Assembly: GCA_015039315.1 (NCBI GenBank)
Contig: WIDE01000002.1
Span: 445,391 to 509,390 of the forward strand
Origin: Clavulina sp. PMI_390
Lineage: Eukaryota; Basidiomycota; Agaricomycetes; Cantharellales; Hydnaceae
Reading direction: 5' to 3'
Length of the DNA: 64,000 nucleotides
Part shown: positions 25,265 to 36,605 of the stretch, one piece after another
Layout of the letters: each line of letters opens with the position of its first letter
How positions within the stretch are numbered: the stretch's first letter is position 1
Notes under the pieces: model-generated
What the model was told of the DNA's origin: nothing
Databases searched by the model: none
Seen by the model: only the letters and a program-made list of their open reading frames with translations
Translations under genes and position numbers: made by a program

Positions 25265-25641
25265 GGACTCGAAGGTATGTTACAGAGATGCAGGTATTTA
25301 AGGAGATTGAACGTGGAGAGGAAAGAGCGCGATGGGTGGTTGAGAGCTGGCAGCTGACTAGGGTCGTGGATGATCGTAACGGTGATAGAAGTGATGCGAT
25401 GACAAGGTATTAGAGGCTATGAGTTTATGTAGGTCGTCACGGGAAGCAGGTCGTCGTTCGTGTCGATAGCAAAGTCCAGGCGAGTAAAGGAAATAATCGT
25501 TGAGAAGAGAACAGACAATTTCTGATCGTTGTTTGTTGTGATCAGTTGACTCCGCTGATAACCTCTCCGTCGCACACAGACACACTCTTCTTTTGTCCAA
25601 CCAATTCATGTTGAGCCTGTTACAATAGATTCGACTTCTCT
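25265..25641. promoter_or_regulatory. Divergent intergenic, STRAP-like / MFS transporter A
   Basis: The 377 bp lie between opposed start codons and must contain both promoters. No coding evidence was seen. Confidence 0.45.
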
Positions 25642-27830
25642 ATGTCCCACCGATACGAGGTGGCTCATGGTAATGAGTCAGAAGTCCCTCTCTTAGGGAA
25701 TGACACACACACGCTTCAGGATCCGCCCACTGCGTCAAGGGGCCTTCATGGGTATGAGCTATTGCGCCTTCCGATGCCGCAGCATTGATTATTGAGTCGG
25801 ATATAGACTCAATAGCGCTACTCCTATCCCATGGAAGCAAGCTGGTGTAGTTGCATTTGCTGGCTTCTCCGAGCCAATTCGTGCGGCACAGTCCATACTT
25901 TCTACTTTCAAAAGCTTATCAGATCCTCATAGTCGTGAACTTCACATTCCCTTTCATCAATGAGGTACCGGCGATATTTCTTGCGTCCCCACATGAGACT
26001 AAAGCTCCTCGACCCCAAAGATGTTAGAGGGGTGGTCTAATAGTGCAGAGCAAATTGCCTTCCGCTCTGGCATATTCTACGGGGGTTACTGTCTGGCACA
26101 ATTCTGCTCTGGTATGAATCAATTATCTCCAATCGTGGATGGTAAAAAGAATGCCCTCCCTCCTGATTGTGTCGTCCAGTGTATTTCTGGGGCACCATCT
26201 CGGATAGGATCGGCCGGAAACCTGTTATACTTGCATGCCTATTGGTCGGCCTTATTTCGACTGCCTTTCTTGGTGTGAGTGGCTCGTTTGCCCAAGCATT
26301 AGTCTTGCGCATCATCACAGGATCTGGCTATGGTGACGTTCCGTGAGTCGCTTGAACCGATCGTTTCCATTCCCCATTAAAGCATTCCTTGCAGAGTATT
26401 AAGAAGGTACGTTACGCCTACGCGCTAAGGGACGAATGCGATCTGAGTCGGACAACCAGCGCCATGGGAGACATTACCGACAATACCAACCAAGCATTTG
26501 CCTTTTCGTTCCTACCTCTTACTTGGGCCTTAGGAAACACTTTTGCGTCAGTAGTTTTCTTCTTATCCCTCTACAGAACCGGCGATACTCATTACTTGCG
26601 TCCAGACCTCTCATAGGCGGTTTATTGATCCATCCAGTTGACCGTTTCCCTCGCATGTTCCAAGATAATTTGTTTTTCAAGGAGCATCCATATGCTCTTG
26701 CTTGTTTCACCGCCAGTTCCATCTCTGTCCTAGCCTTCACTGCTATTTTCTTCCTATTCAAAGAGGTGACTTGATAATATTCTTCACGGGTAACATACTC
26801 ACAAGTGCATGGCATAGTCATTGCCAAAATCCGAGTATAGATGGAGCCATAATGTGGCCACCGCCGCTGAGAACTCTCCATCGGCTATATTGGGGAATAG
26901 AATCGTCCGCACGGTGCTGCTATCTTACTTTGGAATAGCCTTCGCAGGCTCTAGTCACGACGTCATATTTCCTCTATGGATGTTTCTACAGCCTCAGGAT
27001 GGCGGTGTTGGGCTAAAGGTACTATAAATCTTGCACTCTCTTTTGACGCTCTACTAACCCACCACGCATCAAGCCCGCACAAATTGCCTTCGTCCTAAGC
27101 CTTAGCTCCCTCCTTCAAACTCTCAATGTGCTCATCGTTTTCCCTCGACTCCAGCGCCGAATAGGGACGACCGCAGTGCTTCAGTTCGCCGTAGGGATGA
27201 ATCTTGCATTCATTCCTTGTTACCCAGTAGTAGCATGGATCGCTCAGCTTACTCGAAGTGGGAGCCTTACCTCGATTGGTGGAGGTAAGTCATAATGACC
27301 AAGCGTATCACACTCTTGAGCTAAACATCTGTCCTAGGCAACCCTGTATGGGTAGATGTCCACCCAGTGCTGATAGCCGCAATTGTAATGATGCTCGTGG
27401 TTAGATCATTTGCCAATCTTACTTGGGCGTACGTGGAGCTTCCCAAACCTATTTCGCGGGCAATGTTGAGCTAATATCCATATTAGTGCAATCATGCTGC
27501 TTGTCACAAATGCCGCTCCGACCCCTGACTCTCTCGGTGCAGTAAATAGTGTTGCCCAAATGGCAGCAACAGCAGCTCGAGCAATCGGGCCACCAATATT
27601 TGCGTACGTGGTCCACTTGTTTGAAGGCATCGATACTGACCTTTCCTCACGTTCACTACAGATCAATATACACGATATCGCTGGATGGGAGTATTGTTGG
27701 GAAGAAAGGCGCGATATGGACAGCAATGCTATGTGCAGGTCTCGTATCGCTCTTCATTTCGCGAAGAGTGAGAGAGGGGCAACATGAGTGGAGGATACAG
27801 CGTGAAGAACTTCGCCGTATAGGCGAATAG
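25642..27830 (+). CDS. MFS transporter, DHA1/ZIFL-like, copy A
   Basis: A multi-exon membrane transporter. Exon 1 (ATG at 25642) encodes a short polar tail, MSHRYEVAHGNESEVPLLGN, joined to TPIPWKQAGVVAFAGFSEPI (TM1) and VNFTFPFINE. The MFS motif A appears as WGTISDRIGRKPVIL after TM2 (about 26185-26225). Next is RIITGSGYGDVP, then a 12-nt microexon, then AMGDITDNTNQAFAFSFLP. Later helices include PLIGGLLIHP, GSSHDVIFPLWMFLQPQDGGVGLK and MLLVTNAAPTPDSLGAVNS, with the sequence ending RREELRRIGE-like at 27830. The family resembles plant ZIFL and yeast YCR023C exporters; the substrate is unknown. The central cytoplasmic loop is far shorter than in copy B. Confidence 0.83.
26395..26406 (+). other. 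12-nt microexon in MFS copy A
   Basis: The bases A-GTA-TTA-AGA-AG lie between an upstream gcag acceptor and a downstream gtacgt donor. Joined to CC| before and |C after, they encode P-V-L-R-S, giving GDV-PVLRS-AMGDITD. Without this exon the flanking exons do not join into the expected loop. The same 12-nt exon occurs in copy B. Confidence 0.75.
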
Positions 27831-28076
27831 AATGACTAGATACTTTTATACGTGTCTTGTGTTAGGGCATCATGTGGCTCTGTAGCGGACTGAGAGCTGT
27901 CTCCTCCCTGAAGGCAGAATAGAAATAGATGCATCCCTGTCGTTCGGAGCCGAGTCGAAGGGTTGAACACCGTTCCACCACGCCAGAGGTCGCGAAGCTT
28001 TATGATCCTCTCCCACAGACAAACTTAAGATCCACCCTCTCCTCTTTTCACAACACGTCTTCTGTGGATTACTGTA

Positions 28077-30493
28077 ATGGCTGCACCGCTTGTCCAGGTT
28101 GGGCCCTCGGATGGGCTTGACGTCACCGCACCACTCCTAAATCCTGAGATAAGAGCTGCTGCTTCCTCACCTTCTGACGTTCATGGAGAGATATGGGTGT
28201 AAGCATCGGATCAGTCGAGGTCCTCTAGGCGTTAGTAACGTGCTATATCTCATAGTGTAACCCCGCTGCCCAAGCGCCAGGTCGCCGTGATCTCCTTTGC
28301 TGCATTAGCTGAGCCTGTTTGTTCGTCATGCGTGCAGATGGACGCGTTCTGGGACACTCAACCCTCGATTTTGGATAGGCGTCAACTTCATCTACCCTTT
28401 CATTAATGAGGTTTCACATGGTCCACTTAATGCATGATTGGATATGACAATCTAATCAGTTTCTCTCGTTCAGATGATTGCGAGCATGTCAAGTGGTCCG
28501 AAACAAACCACTTTCCGCTCTGGGATATTCTTTGGGTGCTTCTCTTTGGCTCAGTTTTGCTGCGGTGAGATATTCCGCTCAGAGTCGAATAGCATATCCT
28601 ACTGACTCCAATGGTCTCTCAGTCTTTGTATGGGGTACATTGTCGGATCGCCTAGGCAGAAAACCCGTCATACTCATATGCCTCGCTTCCGGAATGATTT
28701 CTACAAGCCTCTTCGGCCTCAGTACTAGCTTTCTCCAAGCACTCTTACTTAGAGCTGTGACCGGAGCAAGTTATGGTGATGTTCCGTAAGTGAAATACTC
28801 CCTTGATGATGTGTAGCTCAGCTTACGCTGTTACCTTGGCGTGCGGAAGAGTACTGAGAAGGTGATTTGATTACGGTCAATTCTTGTGAGCGGTAAACCT
28901 GATAAGTATGCTAGTGCGATGGGAGATATCACAGACTCCACAAATCAGGCCCGCGCCTTCTCCTTCATCCCTCTTATGTGGGCTGTTGGTTCCACCCTCG
29001 CGTACGTCCGTTCCCACATTTTTGGATTAAATCCCTAAAATAGTTCTGTATATAGACCACTTATGGGAGGCTTTCTCAGCCATCCCACACAACGATTCCC
29101 GCGGAGATTCGGAGACAGCGAATTTCTAAAGAACCACCCTTACGCACTGCCGTGCTTTGTGAGCAGCATGGTGTCCTTAGCTGCCTTTCTGATAATCTTC
29201 TTGTTCTTTACCGAGGTTCGTGCATTCTTGCCGTCTAAAGTGCATTGCGGCTCGCACTCACTAAACCCTTTGGGATAGTCTTTGCCCGAACACAAACACG
29301 ATTCCGGGGATGATGAAAACTCGGACGGTTCCTCCAAGCAACCATCTAATCCTAGTGTCTCAACACCAACCTATACACCTCCAGCGATCACATCTCCCGC
29401 TATCCCTGACTATGGGAGTGTGGATTCTGCGGCCCTCACCCCACCAGCTACGGGTGATACCCCAGAGATTGACAGCGTCGTCCAGCCAGTGCCTCCAAGC
29501 CCAGAAAACGACGCTTCCGCTCGCCCATCAATATGGCAGATACTGAAAGACCCCACTGTGGCCATTACATTACTCTCATATTTCTTCTTATCCCTCATAA
29601 GCACTGCAAACGATGTGATTTTCGCTCTTTGGATGTTTCTAGGGCTGAAAAACGGTGGCGTTGGCCTCAAGGTTCGGATTTCTAGATGTATGGCAGGCAC
29701 GAGCTGACTCGTATTTTGGATGTGATGTAGCCAACTCAAATTGCCACTGCCTTGAGCGCAGGATCGATCCTCCAAACCCTATTGATTGTTTTCCTCTTCC
29801 CACCACTTCATAAACGCTTCGGAACCCTCCCTGTCTACCGGTCCGCAATGGCTCTCGATGTAGTACTCATCGCATGCTATCCAGTAGTTCATCTCATTGC
29901 TGCTTCGGCAGCAAGGGATCATGACATGGAGCCGAGCGGTCTGATACGGCACGTCATCACGACAACCTTGCTCGGGGACACTACATCCACGGACGGGGGA
30001 GGCGGTATTATTGGTGTTTGGAGAGGAGTGCCTGGCGGCCTTATTGCAGGTATCGCCGTCATGCTGGTTGTAAAAGCCTTCGCAGGCCTTACCTGGGGGT
30101 AAGCTTCGAATTCGCATCATCCGACACAGATTCGCTTTGATGATTGAGTCCGTTCATTTCCAGATGCAACATGATTCTCGTCACGGCTTCCGCCCCCTCT
30201 CCCCGCTCTTTAGGAGCTGTAAACAGCCTGGCTCAGATGTGTGCGAGCCTTGGGCGTGCTGTTGGGCCACCGATTTATTCGTGAGTTTCGCTGAGTGACC
30301 AGCTCTGGCGCCCGGCTAACAGGCCTTCGCCAGTACAATATTCGCGGTCTCAATGGGAAGTGGGATATTAGGAGGGAAAGGCCTGATCTGGATCTTCATG
30401 GGAAGCATATCCTCCATCTCATTATTCGTGTCTTTCTTGGTGCGTGAAGGCGAGCAGGAGTGGCGAAGGTCAAGAACTGGATCGCCACTTTAG
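28077..30493 (+). CDS. MFS transporter, DHA1/ZIFL-like, copy B
   Basis: A tandem paralog of copy A, 246 bp downstream. The ATG at 28077 starts MAAPLVQVGPSDGLDVT, an N-terminal tail, followed by TPLPKRQVAVISFAALAEPV and VNFIYPFINE. Motif A reads WGTLSDRLGRKPVIL at about 28630-28680. The loop GASYGDVP-VLRS-AMGDITDST uses a 12-nt microexon at 28850-28861. The central loop after IIFLFFTE is long and Pro/Ser/Thr-rich (about 90 residues, 29280-29530). The second half includes TANDVIFALWMFLGLKNGG, LVTASAPSPRSLGAVNSLAQ and a C-terminal VREGEQEWRRSRTG ending at 30493. The substrate is unknown. Splice sites match copy A at nearly every position. Confidence 0.83.
28850..28861 (+). other. 12-nt microexon in MFS copy B
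   Basis: The bases A-GTA-CTG-AGA-AG lie between a gcggaag acceptor and a gtgatt donor. They encode the same V-L-R core as the copy A microexon, with a synonymous Leu codon change, as expected for a selected exon. Confidence 0.75.
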
Positions 30494-30626
30494 ATTTACC
30501 AGCTTCAAGCAACGGTCAAATGTCATCATCATATAACAGATGTCATATACAATTACAGATTTGCCATGTAGTATTGGTACAACAGACTAACAATATACAC
30601 AGGCGCCCATTAAGACCCAATAGGTG

Positions 30627-33600
30627 TTACCTTGGGGCTGGGGAGTTTCGTGCCGAACGAGCATTGCGGGCAGCAAGCCCACTCCGCTTGGTCTTGATCT
30701 TGTCCAAAATATCTTTCGCGACCGAAGAAATATCTGAATTTTCGGATTCAGCGCAGTCTTCAAGAGCCTCACGAAGTCCCGTGAGATTGGTGAGTGTACG
30801 CCGGTGATCCACAGATCTCTTAGCAAAAGACAGCGCTAAGGAGAGCCCCAATTTTTGTACCTTTTCAAGTGGTCGCTGGATGTAGTCGACGATAAGGTAC
30901 ATCCGCTTCTCAAACTAGTATGCCAAGGTGGGAGGTCAATGATCAAGTAAGACTTTTAGCTGGAGCAGGCAACAGCTCACCGTGAGCTCCGTGCTATAAT
31001 CGTCACTGCAATAACCTTGGAGGGCAGCTATGGCCGAATCCACGGTGTCTTCCGGGGTACTCTCATCAAAGATCCATATCAACTGGCTGAGGACCTGAGC
31101 CCCTGGTAGCTTCATTGAGAGTGTGGATCTTTCATTTGGTCAAATCTCAGCGAATTTGATAAGTTATGGAGATAATATCTCGATAGGAACTTACTCCATA
31201 TATTTCGCCAGTGAAGGAACAAAATTGCCCTCTAGCACCGCGTCCATAACCTCGTCATCGTCGCCTTCATCGTATAAAAGACCCTGTAAAATGCTGCAAG
31301 CACTTTCTTGGGCTACTGAGACTGAGGATTCAAGGTGCATACGGAGCTTTTCGAGGAGATTATCCGCTTGGATAAGGGATAGGCGGACATGGTCGGTTGC
31401 AGCGGAAAGGCTACATATGATCCTCATTGCCCGACATTGCTGAGCGCCCAAAGTTGACCAATCATCGGTGACGGGACTGCAAGATAAGACGATGAGTATT
31501 ACTATCTGGCATTATGGTGCCTTAACTTACTGGTCAATCGTCTTGACGAGTGACGCGTGGATGTTCGCATCCACGAACGCTTCAGCCACCGTATCCAAAG
31601 CATCCTTCGAGAGCCCGGTGGTCATTTCCTCGAGTGCAGTGAAGGCTTGCTGGTAAACTTCCTCCTTGTTTCTCGTTTCAATGCGTGCCGCTTCTTCTGA
31701 CAGCTTGGACTTCGTGTTTGCTGAAGGCGGAGGGTCATGCAAAGAAGTTGCCACGGCCTCTGGACTCCCACTGAGCAGCTCAGATGCAGCATCATCGCCA
31801 TTATCTTCCACAGGAGCCTCTACGATAGTGTTATCGGAGTTGAAAGTGACTCCTTGGCCTCTGGGCGATCGCGGTGTTTTGATGGAGGAGGATTTCTTGA
31901 GAGCCGATCGCAAACGGGGGACATCGAATTCGCCGGGTTCGTCTTCAGGTAGTGGCGGGAGTTTGGCTGCTTCGGCAATCCACGAGTTTTCGGTCGCATC
32001 TTCGACGATCTGCAGAAGTGGAGCGATCGACACGGGGGAAGCAGGAGAATCTCCCAGACTGTTTAGACCAAGTATAGATTTTGGAGGCTCTGTACTCGAG
32101 GGAGAGGTTACCTCAGTGGTATCGGAATCTGCGGCCGTGACCCCCACGTCGCTCGGAGGATCGATCTCAACAGCTCCCAATGGAGGTGATAATGGCAATG
32201 GAATGCTTTCAGGCAGAATCTTGCCTTCAATATCAAATGCCGGGGCTGGTGGGGGTGCAGGTGGAGGGTCATCGATGACTTCTTTGAGAGCGGGAAGAAT
32301 CCCTGACTCAGCGGCAGAGAGCTTTTTCTCCTCCGAGGCCCCTTCGACAAGAGATACACAAATTTTGGTGGCGACAACCCTTGAACCAGATGAAGTTTCG
32401 CTACGACATCCATGATGTCAGTCACCGAGACAGAGACCAAGCAATAAGGGTCAAGGCACTGACCTGCCAGTGAGAAGCCTCAAAACGAACGAGAAGTCCT
32501 GAGAAGAGGAGAAGAGAGCCATGGCACCTCGACAGTTGTCGACGAGGATCTCATTCGTAGAAGACAGGAGCGGTTGTAATATACTGAAGATTGGATATTT
32601 ATCGGCGAGAGCCTGGCGTTGTTCAGCATCTTTCTGCTTGACTCCAATGTTTCGTAGCGCAAGACACGCAAATTGCTTTGTTGACAACTGAACATTAGTA
32701 GTTGCGGGATAGGGTTGTGGGCCAACTACAGGCTCCTTTTCAGGCGTTTGGCTAAGAGCTCACGTTCAGCTAAAGCAAAGCCAAAAATATAGGCTCGTTT
32801 CTGACTCACAGCAGCTCAAGCAAGGTAGGTATGTCGTCTTCCCCGGCAAGATATTGCAAAATGGGTCCAGCGGAGAAGGCACCCCCATCCCACAACTCCA
32901 TTCCTTCTTCCTTGATGTGTGCAAGAATTTTTGGAAGCACCCCACACTGGCGCACGTAGTCCGCTTGGGTAGGCGCTGCTTGGACCATCGTCGAGATGCT
33001 CCAGAGAGCGTATTGTCGGGCCTTCATATCCGTGTCCTGTGATCTAAGTACAAGGGTCAATCAAAACGTTGTCGCCATGTGATCAAGAGGACATACGCTG
33101 CGACATCCATAACAACTGGGACCAGTTCTTTCACTTGCTCCTCTGAAAAAGCCGCAGGGCTCATTCCTAAAAGAGCTATGAAATCGAAGCACTCGCACAA
33201 GGCAGCTTGCTCCTTGCTCTCCTTGAGGATATGGACAACCTTTGGAACGAGATCTCGATTAACGATCCGCTTTTTCAACCCGAGTTGTTCATCAGATGTC
33301 ATCCCCCAGCGCAAGGAGTTGACAACAGAGCGGACGGTAGACATGGCGTGAGTCGCGATCTTTGGACCTTGCATACTATGGCCAATCATTAGCCTGCCCT
33401 TGGTCTATATTGGGGAGGAACAGCTCACTCAATCAATTCGATAAGGGCATCCATCACATCTCCTTGAGTGCCGGCTTTTTTGCTATCCAGGGATTGCATG
33501 ACGTTTGAGACAATTTGACAGGCGAGTGTGATGATTTCGGTATTCTTCACACTGTTCCTCCGTCGGAGAATTTGGTGGACCTGGAAGAGCGCGCCAGCAT

Positions 33601-36052
33601 CATAAATGTTCTGCATCTGCAGATTATCATACATATAGTATGAAGCGATATCTTTGAGCATTGTGAGCGCGAGAATGCCGTGTTGCTCCCCGTGATCGGT
33701 CGGAACTTCGTCGCTCAACTCTTTGCTGGATTTTGATGGAGTAGGAGTTCCTCCTCCCAAGCCTAGTTTTGTCCTATAAAATCAAATAAGTAACTTTCAT
33801 AAGCAACGAGTCAAGCGCTCACTTTAAGATATCTACAAGTCGCTCTAACAAGCCAGGCCAGTTGATAAGATTCCCTCGGAAGATTCCTCCATCCGTGAGT
33901 TCTTTGTTGATCTCACGAATCGTTTCTGGGTCAGGCTCCTGGAATATACCCAGGACACTCGTGATCTCTGAAAAGTTTGGCCGCGAGATTGTGTCTAAAG
34001 ACCAGCACATCTCCATCATTTTCCAGATATGATTAGGAGGAACAGTAGCAGTTGGCTTGGCAGGTCGTTCCCCAGATTCCAGTTTCTCGCTAAGATCGGT
34101 AATAGCGATATGACCCAATGGTACTTTGCCGTTCTCATATAACTGAACCCACATCAGCCGAGTTTTCTAGATAAATTGGAACAGTACTAACCTCATAGCT
34201 CGTCATTCCTGGTAGAGATTACAATCGGTTAATTTATATATTGTCTATGCCCACAACTACACTCACCAAGAGCCCAAATATCAGCAAACTTCCGATCCAC
34301 AACAGCATCCTTGAAGCACTCAGGGGCAAGCCAGTGAGGAGTACCGATCAGCCGCGGCGTCTTTTCTCCCGATCCTGAAGACGTCCCAGACCGCGTAGGT
34401 ATCACATCATGTCGTTCGAATTCTGCCAGCCCGAAGTCTGCGACCAGAGCTCGGCCATCGTCGCCGATCAGGACATTACGTGCCTTGAGGTCACCGTGGA
34501 CAATCTTTGCTGAGTGGAGGTACATCATTCCACGGCTCACATCGAGCAGCTACCACGATATCGGCTGTCACGATACGATCGGTTAAGAAAGATGAGGTAT
34601 ATCGTACCATTTTACCTCGGTCTGCTTCAGGGTGTTTGGATAGGTAGTCCAGAGCATTTCCGTTTTTGCAATATGGCGACACTATGAATTTCGGCCTATC
34701 AAAGAGGCATCCAGCAAAGAACTTGAGCAAACACGGATGCTCATGATCCTTCCAGATTACTATCTCTTTAATCAGTTTCTAGGAGTACTGATGTCAGTGA
34801 CTGTCAGTGAAACAGAGTTGCTGAGCTTACATCAACGTTCTCCCCTTGCTCTGTGTATAGGGTCAACAGAGTGAGACAACGAGCTAACGGGATGTTGTCT
34901 GTGGGGCATACCCTCGAAGACCTTCATAGCCACCTCTGTCTGACGGGAGGTCCACAACCCCTTGTACACGGTTGAGAAGCCACCATCGCCGATCTTAGGG
35001 CCTCGCTTGAATTCTGGGACGGAGACGAGATGGGTAAGAAGTAATTTGATAACACATCTGTAATAGGAGCATACCTCGAGGACGAACATGCCAAGGCAGG
35101 TCTCGCGGGATTTCTTGCTTGGTGCGGCTCAGAATCGTACGCGCCGCAGATTCAGCAAAGCTCCTGAACTCAGGTATTACTTTATCGGGGGAGTGCTCGA
35201 TACTGTATAACATAATTTGAAGACTCCTACACAATTGATATTGGTTATTTCTTGCCGACGGTGATGAAATAAGCAAGGATACGCACTTCTGGCTCTCCTC
35301 GTCAAGCTTCGTGCCGCGCAGACCAATCTTATCGGCTAGTGCATCTGGATCTTTCTCCAAGCGAGCCGCAAGGTCTTTAAGCGCCAGTTCATCTTCTAGT
35401 TTAGCTTTGGCTGATCGGTCCACATTAGCAGGGGCATAAATCTGAGAGCCAGTCAATGATAGATTATGTTTGTAGTAGCGTGAGCTTCACATACCCCGAA
35501 TAACTCAGCGACTTCTGTACAATCATCCTCCAGCTCTGAAAGATCATGTTGCACGAATGGTAACTCGTTCATACGAGTAACAAGGTTGCCCGACCCGACA
35601 TCTCGCAGACGCTCTTCAATGCGATACAGAACCCTATGGCAATGTGAGCACCCCGACTGCCCCCATCGTTATGCGAGTTGCTAAACATACCTAATCAGTT
35701 TTTCTAGCCCCTCGCCGATAGACGCGTTGGTGTCCTCTGACGCCGGTTTGGGAATAGTGGCGTCTATGGAATCGTAGACGAAGGAAGCTAGTTCCGCTAG
35801 ACGGCGAGCCTGTTTCTTATGGTATCTCATCTGTTCAACAATTGCAGGGATTTGGTCGACGAGGACACTGGAACGAGCCAGAGCTTCCCGAGGGGTGAAT
35901 ACAACAGGCCCTTTCAGAGGAGCCATCGTTGGAAATGTAGGGGCCTGAGCCATGACCTGAGCGATGGATGGAGTCTCTTGCTTGCCCCTTGCAGGCAATA
36001 TCTCGACCTTGGGAACCCTCACTGAAGGAGGTGGAGACCTATCTCTTGTCAT
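30627..36052 (-). CDS. MLKL-NTD-like / TKL protein kinase / ARM-repeat protein (kinase-competent copy)
   Basis: A large gene of many exons (roughly 1,400-1,500 codons by my estimate). The ATG at 36052 begins a Pro-rich leader, then a predicted helical bundle (EQMRYHKKQARRLAELASF, VLYRIEERLRDVG, LSELEDDCTEVAELFG) with the layout of MLKL-NTD/HeLo-like domains. A helical linker follows (SLQIMLYSIEHSPDKVIPEF). The kinase domain starts near 35010: glycine loop IGDGGFSTVYKG, VAIK-type lysine in EVAMKVFEG, alpha-C glutamate in LIKEIVIWKDHEHPCLLKF, catalytic loop VHGDLKARNVLI (about 34498), metal site VADFGLAEF, and WLAPECF. All key residues for catalysis are present. The remaining half is ARM/HEAT-like helical repeats with a Pro/Ser/acidic insertion (31700-32400). 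The protein ends with a basic tail after VAKDILDKIKTKR at 30627. Its paralog is divergently transcribed at 36606-41440. Confidence 0.78.
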
Positions 36053-36605
36053 GGTTGACAGGCAGGATCACAAAGGGCTGTGTGGAACAAGTATTTGCCA
36101 TTTATTATTCGATCGTGATCAAACCGAGAAAACTCTATGGGAGTTGCTGTATCAAGTGCCGGTGAATGGCGTTTGTTAGTCGGTATACCATGCCGGGGTT
36201 GATTGATCTACACAATCACTGAATTCATCGAGATAGCCGAAACTGGAAATCTGGGAAGAGGGGCTACATGCTTTGACTCGTACGTGTAATACTGTAGGGT
36301 CTGGTGGTGGTGACGATGAAGGGTTATGACGATTGTTCGTGACAAGGGTTGGTGTCAAAGGGCGCTTATTTGCTTGTCAACCACGACGTGCTTCGTCTTG
36401 GCGAAACGTCTCAACATCACTCTCGGTCATAAGGGTTCGATGTGACAATGCTGCATATTTGAATGGGTGTGATGCTGTTTCCAACCGTATTATATTTGCT
36501 GTGTCACCGATCGCGAGGGGCGCGACCCACAACTGACGCTCTGGATGAACGCACAGTGAAAGGTTGAGGACTTGAAATCCTTCTGAACCACCTTGGAAAG
36601 CTTCC
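36053..36605. promoter_or_regulatory. Shared divergent promoter region of the kinase-ARM pair
   Basis: The 553 bp lie between the two start codons of the paralog pair. No gene is supported inside. The arrangement would allow co-regulation; no specific factor site was recognised. Confidence 0.5.

Noticed and set aside
31666..32415. 249-codon plus-strand frame
   Set aside because: An antisense shadow of the Pro/Ser/acidic insertion in the kinase-ARM gene; no independent motif.
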